The translations under genes were made by a program, and so were the position numbers. From Chrysoperla carnea (lineage: Eukaryota > Arthropoda > Insecta > Neuroptera > Chrysopidae), in NCBI RefSeq assembly GCF_905475395.1, contig NC_058342.1:36860140-36924139 (forward strand): a stretch of DNA of 64,000 nucleotides, given 5' to 3'. The notes beneath the pieces are model-generated. The model saw nothing but the letters and a program-made list of their open reading frames with translations. It did no database searches and had not been told where the DNA came from. Of the stretch, positions 14,119-26,590 are shown piece by piece. The number at the start of each line of letters is the position of its first letter. The stretch's first letter is position 1.

Positions 14119-14560
14119 CACACTTGATACGAGTACTTTTAGCAACTAGTTTTCAGAAAAACTTCATCACCACGTGTTTCATGAAATATTTTACCAAAAA
14201 AACATTTGAAAAACGAATTCAAATTTTTTTTAAACACATGCAAATTTTAATAAAAATAAAACAATTGACAGACGTATCTGAAGTTAATCACGATTCGAAT
14301 GTTGATCCCTCAATAAAATCTGTTGGAAAATTCAAATGAAAATCCTTTTTGTGTGGAACCAAGTGTTGAATTTTGATTCGTTTTTTAAATAAAATCGCGT
14401 ATCCACATGTTATGAGCGATCAAAATGAACTGTGTTGGCTCTAATCTCGTCATGAGCACTATACATTTTTATGTCTTGTTAAAAAGAGTTCGCGTTATAC
14501 CATTCTTATACAAGACAGACAAAGATATCTAGATTTCTTAGTTACAAATTTTTTTTAATA
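14119..14560 (-). promoter_or_regulatory. likely 5' region of IMPDH
   Basis: A 5' UTR exon is implied by the acceptor at 13997-13998. A minus-strand donor (CAAGTGTG|GTAAAT, GT at 14118-14117) lies about 120 bases upstream and could close that exon. The transcription start is not visible. The open frame at 14124-14339 on + is treated as chance. Confidence 0.3.
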
Positions 14561-15032
14561 CAGTCAAAATCGATTATAGCGACTTCGATGAATACACAGT
14601 CAACTAAAAAATATGGCAAATCCACGCCCAGGAAAAGCAAAAAAACTTCCATCTAGTAAAAGAACTACCTTTTAATTTAATTTTAAGTTGAATTCACATA
14701 ATTTTGAACGTTTTACAGTGAGGTTTTAACTAAGTAACAGTTTTACAGTAAGAGGGCGAAAACCTTATTATGAATTTATTTTTTATTATATTGAAAGTCA
14801 ACATCATTATGAATTAGTTACCGGAAATTATTCTGTTACAAAGGAGTAATTTGGTAATTTTTTTCATTAGAATCACTCTTTTCCGAGGAAAAGTGAAACC
14901 CTGGTGATCAAAGGACAAACTGTAACACCAAAGAGTTGGGTTGGGATTATTCTATTATTTGATATAATAACATAACCATAATTTTAGTTGTAGGTGCGTT
15001 CAATATCGATTCGTTATAAGTGGTTTTGACTG
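14561..15032. mobile_element. pogo/Tigger-like MITE, about 470 bp
   Basis: The left end CAGTCAAAATCGATTATAGC is followed by GACTTCG. The right end, read in reverse complement, is CAGTCAAAACCACTTATAAC followed by GAA. About 16 of the first 21 positions match. TA precedes the left end, as expected for TA-target insertion; the right flank is TC, so the target duplication has decayed. There is no transposase frame inside. Confidence 0.68.
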
Positions 15033-16010
15033 TCGTTTAAAGAAAATAGATAAAGATAGATGTATTAATATTATATTAGGAGGTTTTTTTATAGTTTGTT
15101 CACATACAGTTCATTTGAAATCAATTTTTATTTATTCAGTTTAAAAACCTCAAACCTAGTGTTAATGAACTAAAAAAGGTTCATATCGAAAACAAACTTT
15201 TCATTTTCGTTTATTTCAATTAGAAAAGCTTCAAAAGAACTTATTTAATCTATGAAAATACTAAACGGATGGAATATACCTACTATTCATAGCTTCCCAC
15301 TTTACAATCTTCCATCTTTTAAAATCTTATGGTTTTGCGTCTCAACATGCTATGACATAACACCGTAACCTATGTAATAATAATTAAAGCTGTACAATTA
15401 ACTATTAACTAAGTGCTTCTAATATTTGTTAACTTATGATTACTGTTCATAGATGGCGTTTGATATAAAATTTGAAAAAAATATGACTGATTTAATGATT
15501 TTGTTTTTATAATAATTTTATCATGTTTCGATTACAATAACTTCTAAATATTTGCAAAAAAATGGCTTAGATCGCAGATGTTCGAACAAAGCAATTTATT
15601 TAAAAAAGGAATTTTCCTTAAAAATAGTTCACGCAGTTTATAAGTTTATGCAAGTTGAGTAGATAAGAAACTTGTTAAAAATAATAATTATCTATAATTA
15701 TAATTAATAATAATGAATAATTGAATATTTTTAATAGATTTTGATTTGTAATTTTATATGAGAATGATTTATTTTAATATTTTTATTAAAATATTTATAA
15801 ATAAAAATTCATAAATGATATTGTGTTGCATTAATATTACTTTGTTAATGTTAATTAATATTATTTCATTTAGTGATAAGAATTATATTTTTTATTTAAA
15901 ATATTAATTAAATAAATTGCTGAAATCGTAAACTAATTATTTTATTTATTGACTATTATAGTATTATTTTTCAAGCTTTATTATTAACAAACCTTTGTAT
16001 CCCATAATCA
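15033..16010. other. very AT-rich intergenic region
   Basis: Long A/T-rich tracts, especially 15660-15970. No gene, RNA or repeat was recognised. Confidence 0.5.
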
Positions 16011-16310
16011 CCACCATTGGCGCTGAGCGCTTACACCTTAAAGCGATTCAGCTGTCACGTGACTTGTTAACTAGTTAGCTAGGCAATTTGTATGACGTAA
16101 ATGTCTAAAAATTATATAAAACTATCAAAAAAGCGCCAAAAACTAAAGTTTTTTGTTTTCTTTTTAGAAAGCGCGGTATAGTAATGTTTTTTGCTTAAAC
16201 TGTGATAAATTTTAACAAGTATACAAAAATGGCCATAGGTTGTATCCAGGTTTTAGTCCCAGAAAATGACAACACGCTAATTTTTGATCTAGAGAAGAGA
16301 AACTGTTAAT
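16011..16310. other. less AT-rich patch with a small open frame
   Basis: The patch includes TTGGCGCTGAGCGC and TCACGTGAC, and a 26-codon frame starting at 16229 in good context (CAAAAATGG). It could be a promoter with a first exon, but I cannot link it to a gene. Confidence 0.2.
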
Positions 16311-16574
16311 GCTTTTAAAAGAGAAATTAAAATCACGCTTTAGAGACAATAGTAATAAACTTTTGTGTAAATCACTTACAGTGTTTTAAAAATGACTTAC
16401 GTTACCATATGGCATAACCACTGTTTTTAACCGATCTCAAAAAGAAGAAGGTTTTTATTACCAATAAAAAAGTTAGAAAAAAAATATAACCAATTTCAAA
16501 AAAGAAACAAAATTTTGCAAACTTTTTTATAACAAGAACTTGTGCCTTTCTTTTAAATCTAAGATAAGGATATA

Positions 16575-16830
16575 GCTTAAGACAGCTTAAGTCAAAAGTC
16601 AAAACAAAGGAGCAAGCAGTTTTCCAGTGAAAATTTGTAACTTATAATTCCAAAATCCCCGTGGAAACAAAAGCAGGTACAAATGAAAAAAGTAGCTCAG
16701 AAGCAAAGAAAATTAAAAAAATTGAAGAAGAAAATGAAAAAATTGGGTTTGAAGACAAATATGATGAAGGCGAAAAATTTTTTTTTATTATTGAGCATAA
16801 AAATCCTTTCATTATATTTTGTCCGGAAAT
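16575..16830 (+). repeat. dispersed repeat, copy 1 (partner at 46510-46800)
   Basis: The stretch from AAGTCAAAAG...GGAGCAAGCAGTTTTCC through CGTGGAAACAAAAGCA, GTAGCTCAGAAGC and TTGGGTTTGAAGACAAA to GAGCATAAAAATCC recurs in the same order at 46530-46800 with substitutions and indels. The lysine/glutamate-rich open frames here are by-products. Element type unknown; a decayed transposon or retrocopy is possible. Confidence 0.6.
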
Positions 16831-17085
16831 TTGGTATAAAGACTCCACTGTGTGTCGTGTGTTTTGTAAGATGCTTTTGGAAAACCGTTTTTTTTTTTAA
16901 ATCAGTTTAATTTTATTCCATCTATTTAATTGTTTTTTATAACTGTTATAAAACTTGCCATTTGGCGGTTGCCGTTCATAAGAAGCTTATAAAAATTCTC
17001 AAGGACAGCTTTTTATATTCAAGGTAGCTAATAGATGTGAATTCTCTTTGTTTAAACAACTAGAACAGGTAAATAAATACATTTA

Positions 17086-17299
17086 TCCGAACTAATATTA
17101 TAAATGCAAAAGTAATTCTGTCTGCTTGTCTGTTTGTAAATCGATTCTTTGAAAATTCTAACTGGATATAACCCCAAAGGACCAAAGATTGTTTATTGTA
17201 TATCTATTTGTTCATTATTTACATACCTACTTTTAAAGAAATTTTTTTGAAAAAAGTTAGAGTTGTCCATCACAGTTGAAGCAGACGGGTATCGGTTAG
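17086..17299 (+). mobile_element. possible Helitron-like remnant
   Basis: It begins TC followed by CTAATATTATAAATGC and GTCTGCTTGTCTGTTTG, a start common to non-autonomous Helitrons of insects. The right end (GGGTATCGGTTAGT) lacks a clear hairpin and CTRR end, so the call is weak. Confidence 0.3.
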
Positions 17300-18550
17300 T
17301 TGATTATATAATAATAATAAACAAGATTAATTCAATGATCAATAACTGAATATGAATAATGTGATTTATGGATTTATTGTTTACGTTTTCCTGAACCTGT
17401 ATTTTAGTGAAGGGACGAGTATTCGCACAAAATTAACTCATATTTACTCATATTTTTAGGTCACTTTTTAATCACTGTTCAATTTGAATGTTGGACAAAT
17501 GCAATTAGAGTAAAATAACTTCAAATAAAAAAAAACTGAATTTTGCTTTTCATAGACTTATATGGTTTGTTTTTAATAGACTTATACGACGGACTCTTTT
17601 ACGCTAAAGCTGAATTATATGTAGTAGCTCGACCCTTGAGAAATTCCGCTCATGTGGCTACCTTAGCACATGGATACCTTGTCACATTCACATTGGCATT
17701 CGCGAATTTTGGCAACAAACATTCGTATTCATAAAGTTAAGTATTCGTCGCATCACTACAACACACCCAAAGAGTAACAATGTAGAGTAGACCACCCAAT
17801 ATTGAGTATAATCTTAACTTACTACTGCCATCTAACAAATTAAACACTAACTAAAATTGTTTAGGTACAATCAAAATCAGTATAAATTGGTAAAATCCAA
17901 ATTGAGCTATTGGATAAAATAAAAACCATTGGATAAAATAACACATCGATAATAGTGACCAATCCTCATAAAAATTAGTGGTCTATAACGACCAAAATAT
18001 ACTTTTTTGAGCACTCATTTTTCATTAACTTTATTTTGAATCTAATGCGTTTTATGTTAAATCGATAACCATTACCTAAGGACGTCACCACGGGGTGTGG
18101 AAACAGAGAGGAATAGTTATAAATTTTATTTATTTATTACCCTGCCTTCCCCCTGACACCATTTCAGTTAGCTGAAGGATGATAAAATAAGACCAACGTT
18201 CTTCTAATAGCCGTGACACCCTGTCTTATTTGAATATACAAGTATTTAAAATATTTTGACCTTAATTAAGTGTTAATTTTCATAATTACGTGTGGTTTGT
18301 ATTCTCTATGGTACTTCTCTTTGATCGTTATTCCAAAATAAAAATAAATGCCTGAAATGTGTTTGAAATATTAAAATTTTTATTACTATTCTATTAATAA
18401 CTTAACTAGCCAGAGAGGAAACTGTCTGGAAAACTAATTGAAATTCATTATAAAATTGGTTTGAGTCTTGAGTGTAGTTTTATAGTATGATTTATAGATG
18501 GCGCGAATATTTATATTTAATTTGAACTAACTGGTTTGGAAATTTATTTA
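17300..18550. other. intergenic, no supported gene
   Basis: It contains a CAATCAAAATC..TATAA motif near 17870 that resembles pogo-like ends. Open frames (for example 17543-17734) are short and featureless. Confidence 0.4.
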
Positions 18551-18555
18551 AAAAA

Positions 18556-19000
18556 AGTGCAAAACAAACAATTGACTGAGTTAATTTTTGAAATACCATG
18601 TATAGACAGTATTGATTACTCTATCATATTACACATACATACATGTCACACATATATATCTGAAATTCCCATATGATACATGCTATAAAATTTGGGTATA
18701 ATTTGCGCTCTCACGGGTAAACTGTGATGTTTACGAAAAAATGTTTCAAACAAAAGTTGTTTATTTTTTGATAAGGAACATTTTTTACATTTAAACTTTT
18801 GCTCTATCTCTAACGGTTTACATGATGGAAAGATCCAATTGACCTATGTTGCTCATTTACGAACTCGACCCCACTTTTTACTCCCTGAGTACGCTGTAAA
18901 TTTCAGCTTGATAACTTTTTTCGTTTTTAAGTTATTGTGTTGACAGGCGGACAGACGACAGATAGACAGACAACCGAAAATGGACTAAATAAATGAAGAA
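18556..19000 (+). repeat. TACCATGTATA-bounded dispersed repeat (copy 1)
   Basis: It shares ordered blocks with 35570-36090. These are AACAATTGACTGAGTTAAT, ATACCATGTATAGACAGT, CACATACATACATGTCACAC, TTTGCTCTATCTCTAACGG, AATTGACCTATGTTGCTC, and a GACAGACGGAC-type tract followed by AATGGACTAA. This copy lacks the right end. No coding capacity. Confidence 0.85.
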
Positions 19001-20435
19001 ACGATATTTTAATAGTAATATTTCATGATGAAAGTTTTGTAATTTTACCACTATTGTTATAGTACCGCTTGGAGTATTATTCTGTGTCATTAAGAGCTTT
19101 CTGGAGTTGGATATTTTGATAATATAGGATAATTTGAAGTGAAGGGGTTTATTAAAAATAAAAAGACAGTTAAACACCATAAATAAGTTTAATTTCACAA
19201 ATTTAATTTTTAAATGACATTCAGATTTGTTTTGTAATCTGTGATATATAATACATACATAATTACATACTGGTTACTGATTACTGATTTACTGATTACT
19301 GATACAAGTAAAATTATTATTTTTTTTATTTATAGTGGTAATTTAGTTTCATTTCAATATCAATCAATCATTTTATCTTTAAAGTTTACTTTATAGTTTT
19401 ATATCGATTATATTTTGTTTACCTTTTTTATTAAATTCATTTTAAAAGTTTTTTTTTCTATATTTAATTATTGTCTGCGTGTTTTTTTTTTACAATTTTT
19501 TGGTTTATTAATCCCTCTAAACAAAAAAACTTGCCAAAGTCATTAAGGCCCAAATGCGAAATGGCAAATATTTTTGTTTGATGTATAATTTGTTTTTTTT
19601 TTTGATTTTTTATTTTTTTTTTAAATATTTTTTTTTGATATAAGATACAAAAATTTTTAGGAGGAAATTGTCCATATTTCATATGTTCTCTTTTTTTTCA
19701 TTCAAAATTGACTTTTTAATTTAAACATTTACCTAATTAATTAATTTTATTTAATTTATAGATAGTTTTTTAATTAATCATATATTTTTTATTAATTAAA
19801 TTAAATAAATCTTCCTCACAGTGTCTTTACAGTTACAATGTGTACCAGTCACGGATCTAGTTCAAATCAAAAATTATATCCATGGGCTTAACCAGCTTTT
19901 GGCCCAAGGACGGATCTAAAAATTTGTTTTCTCTAAAATTTTCAGAAATTTAAGAGTATTTTGTTTATTTTCTAATATCCTACCCAAATTATTAATTTGA
20001 ATGGGGTAGGTATTGCCAAAACTCTCGAAATGTGATTTGGAAGAAGGGGGCTTTATTTTGAGGGGTAAAAACAGTGGAAGTTTTGGTGCATTTTATGGAT
20101 AGCCCTTATGAGAGCTTTCAAAGAAGGAAAGTTCAAAAATATTGAAGTTGAATGTTTAAGATAAATCCGTTACTGGTACGTCTATAAAAAATTGAACCAA
20201 AATAGTTGGCAGACTTTTATTTCATAGCATAAATTTGTATTCGTAATTGTTGATGGATTTGTAAAAGATATTGATTTTGATATGTCCGATTTGTAAAACA
20301 CTGTAAGTATGGTGTACACTGTATCTATACCTACAGCGTGTATCATACATCACAGTCACGATCACGGCCAATTCTAGTTTCTAGAGTTTTTAGAATGAAT
20401 TTGTCAAGTTAAAACAATTCCACAAGTCTTAATAA
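19001..20435. other. very AT-rich intergenic region
   Basis: Poly(T)-rich tracts at 19440-19690 and TTAATTAA-rich sequence at 19730-19810. No gene recognised. Confidence 0.5.
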
Positions 20436-20439
20436 GACA

Positions 20440-20491
20440 TAGCATCTATTTAACAAAACGAACCATAGTCCGTTTTGTTAAATAGATGCTA
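20440..20491. repeat. perfect 21-bp stem-loop
   Basis: The arm TAGCATCTATTTAACAAAAC plus G (20440-20460) is perfectly complementary to 20471-20491, with a 10-base loop. If transcribed it would form a strong hairpin. Whether it is a small RNA precursor or the core of a foldback repeat cannot be told from sequence. Confidence 0.75.
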
Positions 20492-22160
20492 AGATACACA
20501 TACTCACAGACAAACCACATCATTTTGTTGTGTTTAAGTAGTGTTTCATTGGATGAATTTGATTTTGATAAATGTATGTTTCAGATCCAAATTTCTTCTT
20601 GATTCTGGAATTGATTCTCCAAAGATCTGTCATGATTTATGATACAAACTATATGATATAGAAATTGTATTTGATATAAGATATATCTACGTAAAATCTT
20701 TAATATGATTATCTTTGATATAATTTTAATATGAATCCAAAAAATGATATTTTAAAAAAATATTTTGTTATACATGTAGGGTAAATATTATTATTATTAT
20801 TATTTTTTTTTTTTTGTAAATATATTTTTAGGTTTAAAGTTGAAATTTTTCAATGAATTTGCAATAAATTCTTAAAATTTTGAACTTCATACTTTTATAG
20901 TTTAGATGGTGAGGGAAATGAACAGTCGTTTAGGATTATTTTCCTACGAAAACATACTTTTTTTTTTTTATACCATACAATTAATTTTAACATTAGGAAC
21001 TTTATATATGAAGGTTTTACTTATTTACTTGGAAAATTTTAACTCTTCTGGGGTAAGATTGTTTAAATATATGTTGTTAAATTATAGATAAATTTATGGA
21101 AGTTGAAACCGACAAAGACATATTTGGAGCCCACAAGAAACATACCAATTTTAGAGATAAGTTTCTTGTGTACATCCTATAAAGTTACGTAAAAACCATG
21201 TCGGTTTTTATGGTTACATACTATAGTAAACCATGACACAGTTAAATTTTCAACAACAAAATGAATGAACGAATGCGTCACTTCAATACAACTGTTACTT
21301 TTAGACCGCTAGAGGAAAGGATGCTAATTTGAAATAACTCAGCTAATTCAATTGATATAAATGCCATCTGTGTTTTGGAACCGTAAACATAAAGTCAATG
21401 AATACTGAAAACGCGGCACGATCTTTACTTTTTTGCTGTGAGCCACGGAGGAACATAACGTCTGCTTTGGAAACTTTTTCGGCAAGAATACAATCTTAAT
21501 AATTACTAAGTGACCTTTAAACTATTAAGTGACCTTATTAGTTTATTATTTCAATTTGATTTTATAAATATTTAATAACCATTGTGATCTGTATGAGTTC
21601 CACAGGAATATTTGTTCCTCCAATGATAGTTTTTCCTTGAAAAAGCATGCCTGATGTCCATTGGGATGGATCCTAACCCTTTTTATTTTCTGGTATTCCA
21701 AATATGCATAACTTCCTCTACCATTAAACTGGCGCTGAAGTCATTCTTTTACCACCGTCTGGATTGTTGTACGTACGAAAATTTTCCATTACAACTGTGC
21801 CCTGTCCATCTAGTTTTAGCCTCAGACTAAAAATTCATGAATATATTTTATATTATCTTGACTATGACCTAAATTTTACCGTTTATCTGTTTTATTGTCT
21901 GAATTAGAAGCACAACGTTTGTTTTTTTCCTCATTTTCAACTAATTTTAAAGTCCTAATTATAAGTAGGATCACATCAGATCCATGTACGAAGAGTTACG
22001 AGCTCAAGCTCAAATTAAATATGAATTACATGTTATTCATGATTTTGTAACAGGATTCACTAACAATCAAAACCAATGGGCTTCCCTTTTAAACATTGCC
22101 CTTGTCTGTCATATTTTATCTTCGTCGATGAGTATTTTTCAGAGGTAAGTTGTTTCAGCA
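20492..22160. other. intergenic, no supported gene
   Basis: AT-rich, with an (ATT)n run near 20788. The 61-codon frame at 20906 is featureless. Confidence 0.4.
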
Positions 22161-22167
22161 GTCACTC

Positions 22168-22240
22168 GTAGGCCAGAGGCCACTTTCTCGCTGATTATTT
22201 CAGCCCCTCAATTATTTTTAAAGACTGAAATCATTTTGGG
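22168..22240 (-). mobile_element. internal SINE fragment
   Basis: TCGCTGATTATTTCAGCCCC followed by TCAATTATTTTT matches the body of the tRNA-headed SINEs at 31040-31075 and 59318-59345 in the same orientation. Only the central block remains. Confidence 0.45.
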
Positions 22241-22904
22241 CATTGTTTACAGGGGAATTATTTTGAAATTTTTAAAACAAGCAACGAAAAAAATAATTGC
22301 CATGGCAAGAAAATTTACTTAAAATACGATCAATACCATATTGAGTTAGTGAAGTCCGGTTACTATGAATTGTGAACCGATCAGTGACGAATTTAAGCAC
22401 AACGGAGCAATTACCTCGTCGGCCACTCCAATAGATGACTTCGAGGTAAACGACCGAATACTCATTTAATTAATTCCTGGTGACATAATTATCCGTAAAA
22501 TAATTATAACGACCATAGAAGCCTCGCAAATGTTATTAAAACTGATATTGACTCGTTTTTGTGAAATAATTTGAATGTTGGAACTGTTTTTTCTTAAATC
22601 CGCCAGTGGAATCGATTTGATATTAATAAATATTAAATTTAATAAATATTTTAAATATATATATTAAAATTTTTTTCTTTTCACTAATGTTCAGTACAGG
22701 GAAGGTTGCATGAATTTTTTTACTTGCTTCCATAATTTGTTAAAAATGTTTTCAAAATCTGGCTACTAGTAGTACAATTAAACTAAATATCTAAAAGAAA
22801 CAAAATTGATGCATCTTTGAAATTTTCCACAATTGTTTATTAAGGTGTAAATACTTCGTGAAAAAAATTCGAACTCTCAATAGTGTACCACCTTTTTGGA
22901 GACG

Positions 22905-23115
22905 GGTAAAAAGGGTTGTTTAGAAAAAAAAACTTCAAACAAAAGTTGTTTATTTTTTAATAAGAAATAACTTTTTTTTTCTTAAGTTGTGCCTATACTT
23001 GTAAACAGTGATGTTTACGAAAGAATGCTTTAAATAAAAGTTGTTAATTGTTTTATAAGGAATAACTTTTACATTTAAACATTTGTTCTATCTCTAACGG
23101 TTTACAAGATGGATA
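22905..23115 (+). repeat. TACCATGTATA-family fragments
   Basis: Two partial copies of the block CAAACAAAAGTTGTTTATTTTT, the second continuing through ACAGTGATGTTTACGAAA to TCTATCTCTAACGGTTTACA. They match the middle part of the family at 18720-18835 and 35715-35825. Confidence 0.65.
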
Positions 23116-24230
23116 CTTTGTTATTTGATTGAATGAGCAAAAAAGTTATGTTTTAAAATTGGCATATCTCAGTCAACTTTGAAGTTAACTGTGCACAAAT
23201 ACTTTAGCTAGACTCTTAAATTTCTAAGTTTCTTTTTGTAATTTGTAAAAAACTGATTAAAACCCCCCAACTACCCCAAAAAAGGGAGTTAAGTACGCTT
23301 CTGAGAGGTGGACTTTTTTAAGTTCAGTGTTTACAACCTAATAAACAATTAATAAATAAAATTTCAAAGATGCATTAATTTGTTCTTTATTACCATGATA
23401 TTCTATTTAATTTTATTAGACTATAGGATATGACTTAAACAATTAATCGCACCAGATTTGTTTTTTTTTTTTTATTTTTATTTTTTTTTTTAATTAATCT
23501 ATTCATTAATTTTATATTTTGTACAAAGCTTTTTTTTTTTAGTAAAAGTCATAAAATATTTTTTTTTTTAAGATTTTCAATTTTTTTTTTAGAGTTTGTA
23601 AATAATTTTTTTTTAAATATTTTTGATATGTGGTATCTTAACGGAATATCGATATGATTATTAAATATGTTAAAAAAAGTAGTTTTTCCAAAATATTAGA
23701 CAGTTTTTTCATACATTTTCTTTTTAATAAATAAAGCAATTACACGTTAGCAGGAGAGATTTAATTTTTAAAGTCTCCGTGTTAATTTTATTGTATTTTT
23801 TTTTTTCACACAAGACGATTCTTAATTGACAAATATTCATAATAATTGATAAATCGTTTTTTTTTTAGAGTTGTACGCCGTACCTTTTACCACGCCACAA
23901 GAAAAATTAAAGTGTAAAAACTATTATAAAAATAAAATACATTGCTCAAATTTTTTTAAAAATTTGAGGCAATGAATCTCAAGATTGTCTCTAACACATT
24001 TTAAAAATTATAATTATAAAAAATTAGTTTGTTCTACATTTCTTTCGCGTATATCACGATATTTTCTAATAAATTTTTGAATTCAAAAAAGTTAGCGTGG
24101 TAATAGACACTAATTACTAATTAATTTTTTTTTTTGTAAATATCCAATTTAGCAAATATTTTTTGGCTCTATTGAAAATAATTTAAGATTTATTGAAGCA
24201 TTTTGAGAAAAGGCTGCATATTATATAGGT
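23116..24230. other. poly(T)/poly(A)-rich intergenic region
   Basis: Many homopolymer T runs between 23460 and 23870. No gene recognised. Confidence 0.5.
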
Positions 24231-24233
24231 ATG

Positions 24234-24573
24234 TATACCATGTGTGTTTGTACCATCTTGGGATATACATATCTGTAGTATGACAGAATACATCCGTTTA
24301 GTAATGCATCTAAGCGAGAGGTATTATATACATGTATTGAACATTATTTGGAAGACACTTGGAGAGTGGGAGTTTTTTAGTTACAGATAACTAGTAAGTA
24401 TGCAACAAAACTCCCAATCTCTACATGCATACAACAGAAGGTCTGTCGTATGGTATCTGTAGTCTTACAACACATGTATATAATACCTCTTGCTTAGATG
24501 CATTACTAAACGGATGTATTCTGTGAAACTACAGATATGTATATGCCTAGATGGTACAAACACACATGGTATA
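24234..24573. mobile_element. foldback element with about 104-bp inverted arms
   Basis: Left arm 24234-24337 and right arm 24470-24573 are near-perfect inverted copies. They share TACCATGTGTGTTTGTACCA, ATACATATCTGTAG, GAATACATCCGTTTAGTAAT and GCATCTAAGC, with only a few mismatches. The spacer is about 130 bases and non-coding. The high arm identity suggests recent insertion. Confidence 0.88.
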
Positions 24574-26088
24574 TTATTATATTTTAAAAATTAGAAAATA
24601 TACTCAATTCTAGATCAGTTATTCTCAATATAAATATGTGATTTGATTTTGCTCTACAAATGCATAAATTTTAATGACTTCCGTCCGATATGTACACGAA
24701 TGATTATCATTGGCGCCCGTTGTATGGGGCAAGCAAGCAGTAACCAGCAAGCAGAAAGCACTCACTGCAACTTGTTGGCTTTGTTTAAAACTTATTTAGC
24801 TGTTTAAAGATATTCAAATATTCTATTCTCATAAAATTAGTTGCGCCAAATGTTTTGATTTTCTCTGGAGTTGTTAACAAGGAAACATCTTACAAACCTT
24901 TGGGGGGGGGGTTGGGCATGCGGTATGCCTCATATTGCCCCTCTTTTTGGAAGCGTATGGGTTAAGCAACGAATCGACAACCGATTTTTCTTCTTATGCA
25001 TTAAATTTTCTACAACAATTTGATTTTTGTTTAGAATGAAACTCAGCCAAAATTTACATAGAAAAATATTCAATTTCCTCCGAAAATGTTTTGATATTCT
25101 TAACACTGAAATATGTATTAATATCACAAAATTTGTTTTTTTTAAGCAATTGGAAATTTTTTAGTCCATATAAGTTCTAATCTAATATTGAGAATTACTG
25201 ATCTAAATAACGCAACTCTAAGGATAATTATTTTTTACTTTTTAGTTACTTATTTTATAGTTAATCCTTTTTCCAGAAATGTTTGGAAAAGTATTTGTTT
25301 TTTAATGCCCTAAAAAGCCATTCAAGTCAAAAGTTTTTCTTTGATTTGTTTGAATGAATGCAAATTATTGATTTTCTTTTAAGCCCTACATCTTAAAATT
25401 TGGATGAAAATTTTTTTTCAAATTTTTTTTTGTCAGGTACATTCATAGAGGTTTAGTTAGCGACTACTTTTTTATTTCCATATTTTAAAATTTTTATTAT
25501 CATTTGCACCAAAAAAAAGGAACAAAAATTGAAAACTTGCGCCAAAATAATAATAAAAATTCAGACCAAGATATCCATTTTTTTTCCATTTTGAGTTTAG
25601 GACAACATGCATTTTTTTTGTATCAAGATAAAAATTGTTATATCTTTATAATTTTATGGAATGGAGATTTAATGCCTTCTTGTAAATGGTTGCTTGTGTT
25701 TTGGGAAAGTATTTACAATTGTAAATAATATTTATAATTTGGTTCGAATTTGATTGTCCCCGTCAGTTTATAAGCTCTCATCAGTATCCTGAAAATATAA
25801 ATCAAATTTTGGAATTTCGAAAATTTTGCTATTCAAATGAAAGTATAACAAGTAACTTCACTTTCACACTCAAAGTTGATTTTTGCCATAAAACTGAACT
25901 TACTCGAGCATTTAAGAACTTGTCCTAAAAGCAATGGGGAGTTGAAATCGAGAAAAATCGAGCTTTTTCGATTGCCTTAACTCATCATTTAACTTCGTAT
26001 TCAGAATAAATTCATGACAAATCTCAGGAAAAAGAATTTAAAATTAATCGAAAAGTAATCGAAATCGAAAATAGAAATTTTAGAAGTG
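24574..26088. other. intergenic or 3' region of the secreted-protein gene; no exon recognised
   Basis: AT-rich, with a G-run and GC-richer patch near 24900-24960. The next exon of the minus-strand gene at 26591-27946, if it exists, could lie here or further left, but I cannot identify it. Confidence 0.35.
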
Positions 26089-26330
26089 CGGGCAAGCCCT
26101 GATGTGATGTCATAGCGGTATGAGTCATAGACCATCAGTTAGTTCAGTGTAGACAGCTGGGTATAATAATATATTTATTATAATCAGATGTCTATGAATA
26201 TATCTGTCAAACTTTATTTGTTTTATTTCGTAAAGTGATACAAATATTACGTCATTAAATTGGATTCCCGCGTTTTTGACAGTTTTAAAAAGGTTTAAAA
26301 TTTAATTTAAGTTTCGACTATTCGGTTTAT
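26089..26330 (+). repeat. solo arm of the large inverted-repeat family
   Basis: From GGGCAAGCCCTGATGTGATG through GGTATGAGTCATAGACCATC, TTCAGTGTAGACAGCTG and ATTACGTCATTAAATTGGAT to CGCGTTTTTGACAGTTT, this matches both arms of the element at 32568-33715. It is a single copy without an inverted partner. Confidence 0.85.
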
Positions 26331-26590
26331 TTCGATTTGACGAATTTATTCTCCGATGATTTGTCGTGATTTTTGATACACCAAAGCAAGCTTTTTTTGT
26401 TAAAAATCAGCTTTGAACGTGTAACTGAAGGGCAAAAATTGAAATTAAGGGAATTTTATAGGATGTACACATCCTGGATTTTATTCCTAAACTTTTTTAT
26501 TAATTGGATTTCTTCAGTAAATAAAATAAACCTAATAATCGGGAATACTTTTTAAAAATATTTTCAATTTTATAAAATAAAAGAACTTAC

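Noticed and set aside
16229-16309. 26-codon frame with good start context
   Set aside because: Too short to judge, no downstream exon could be joined with confidence.
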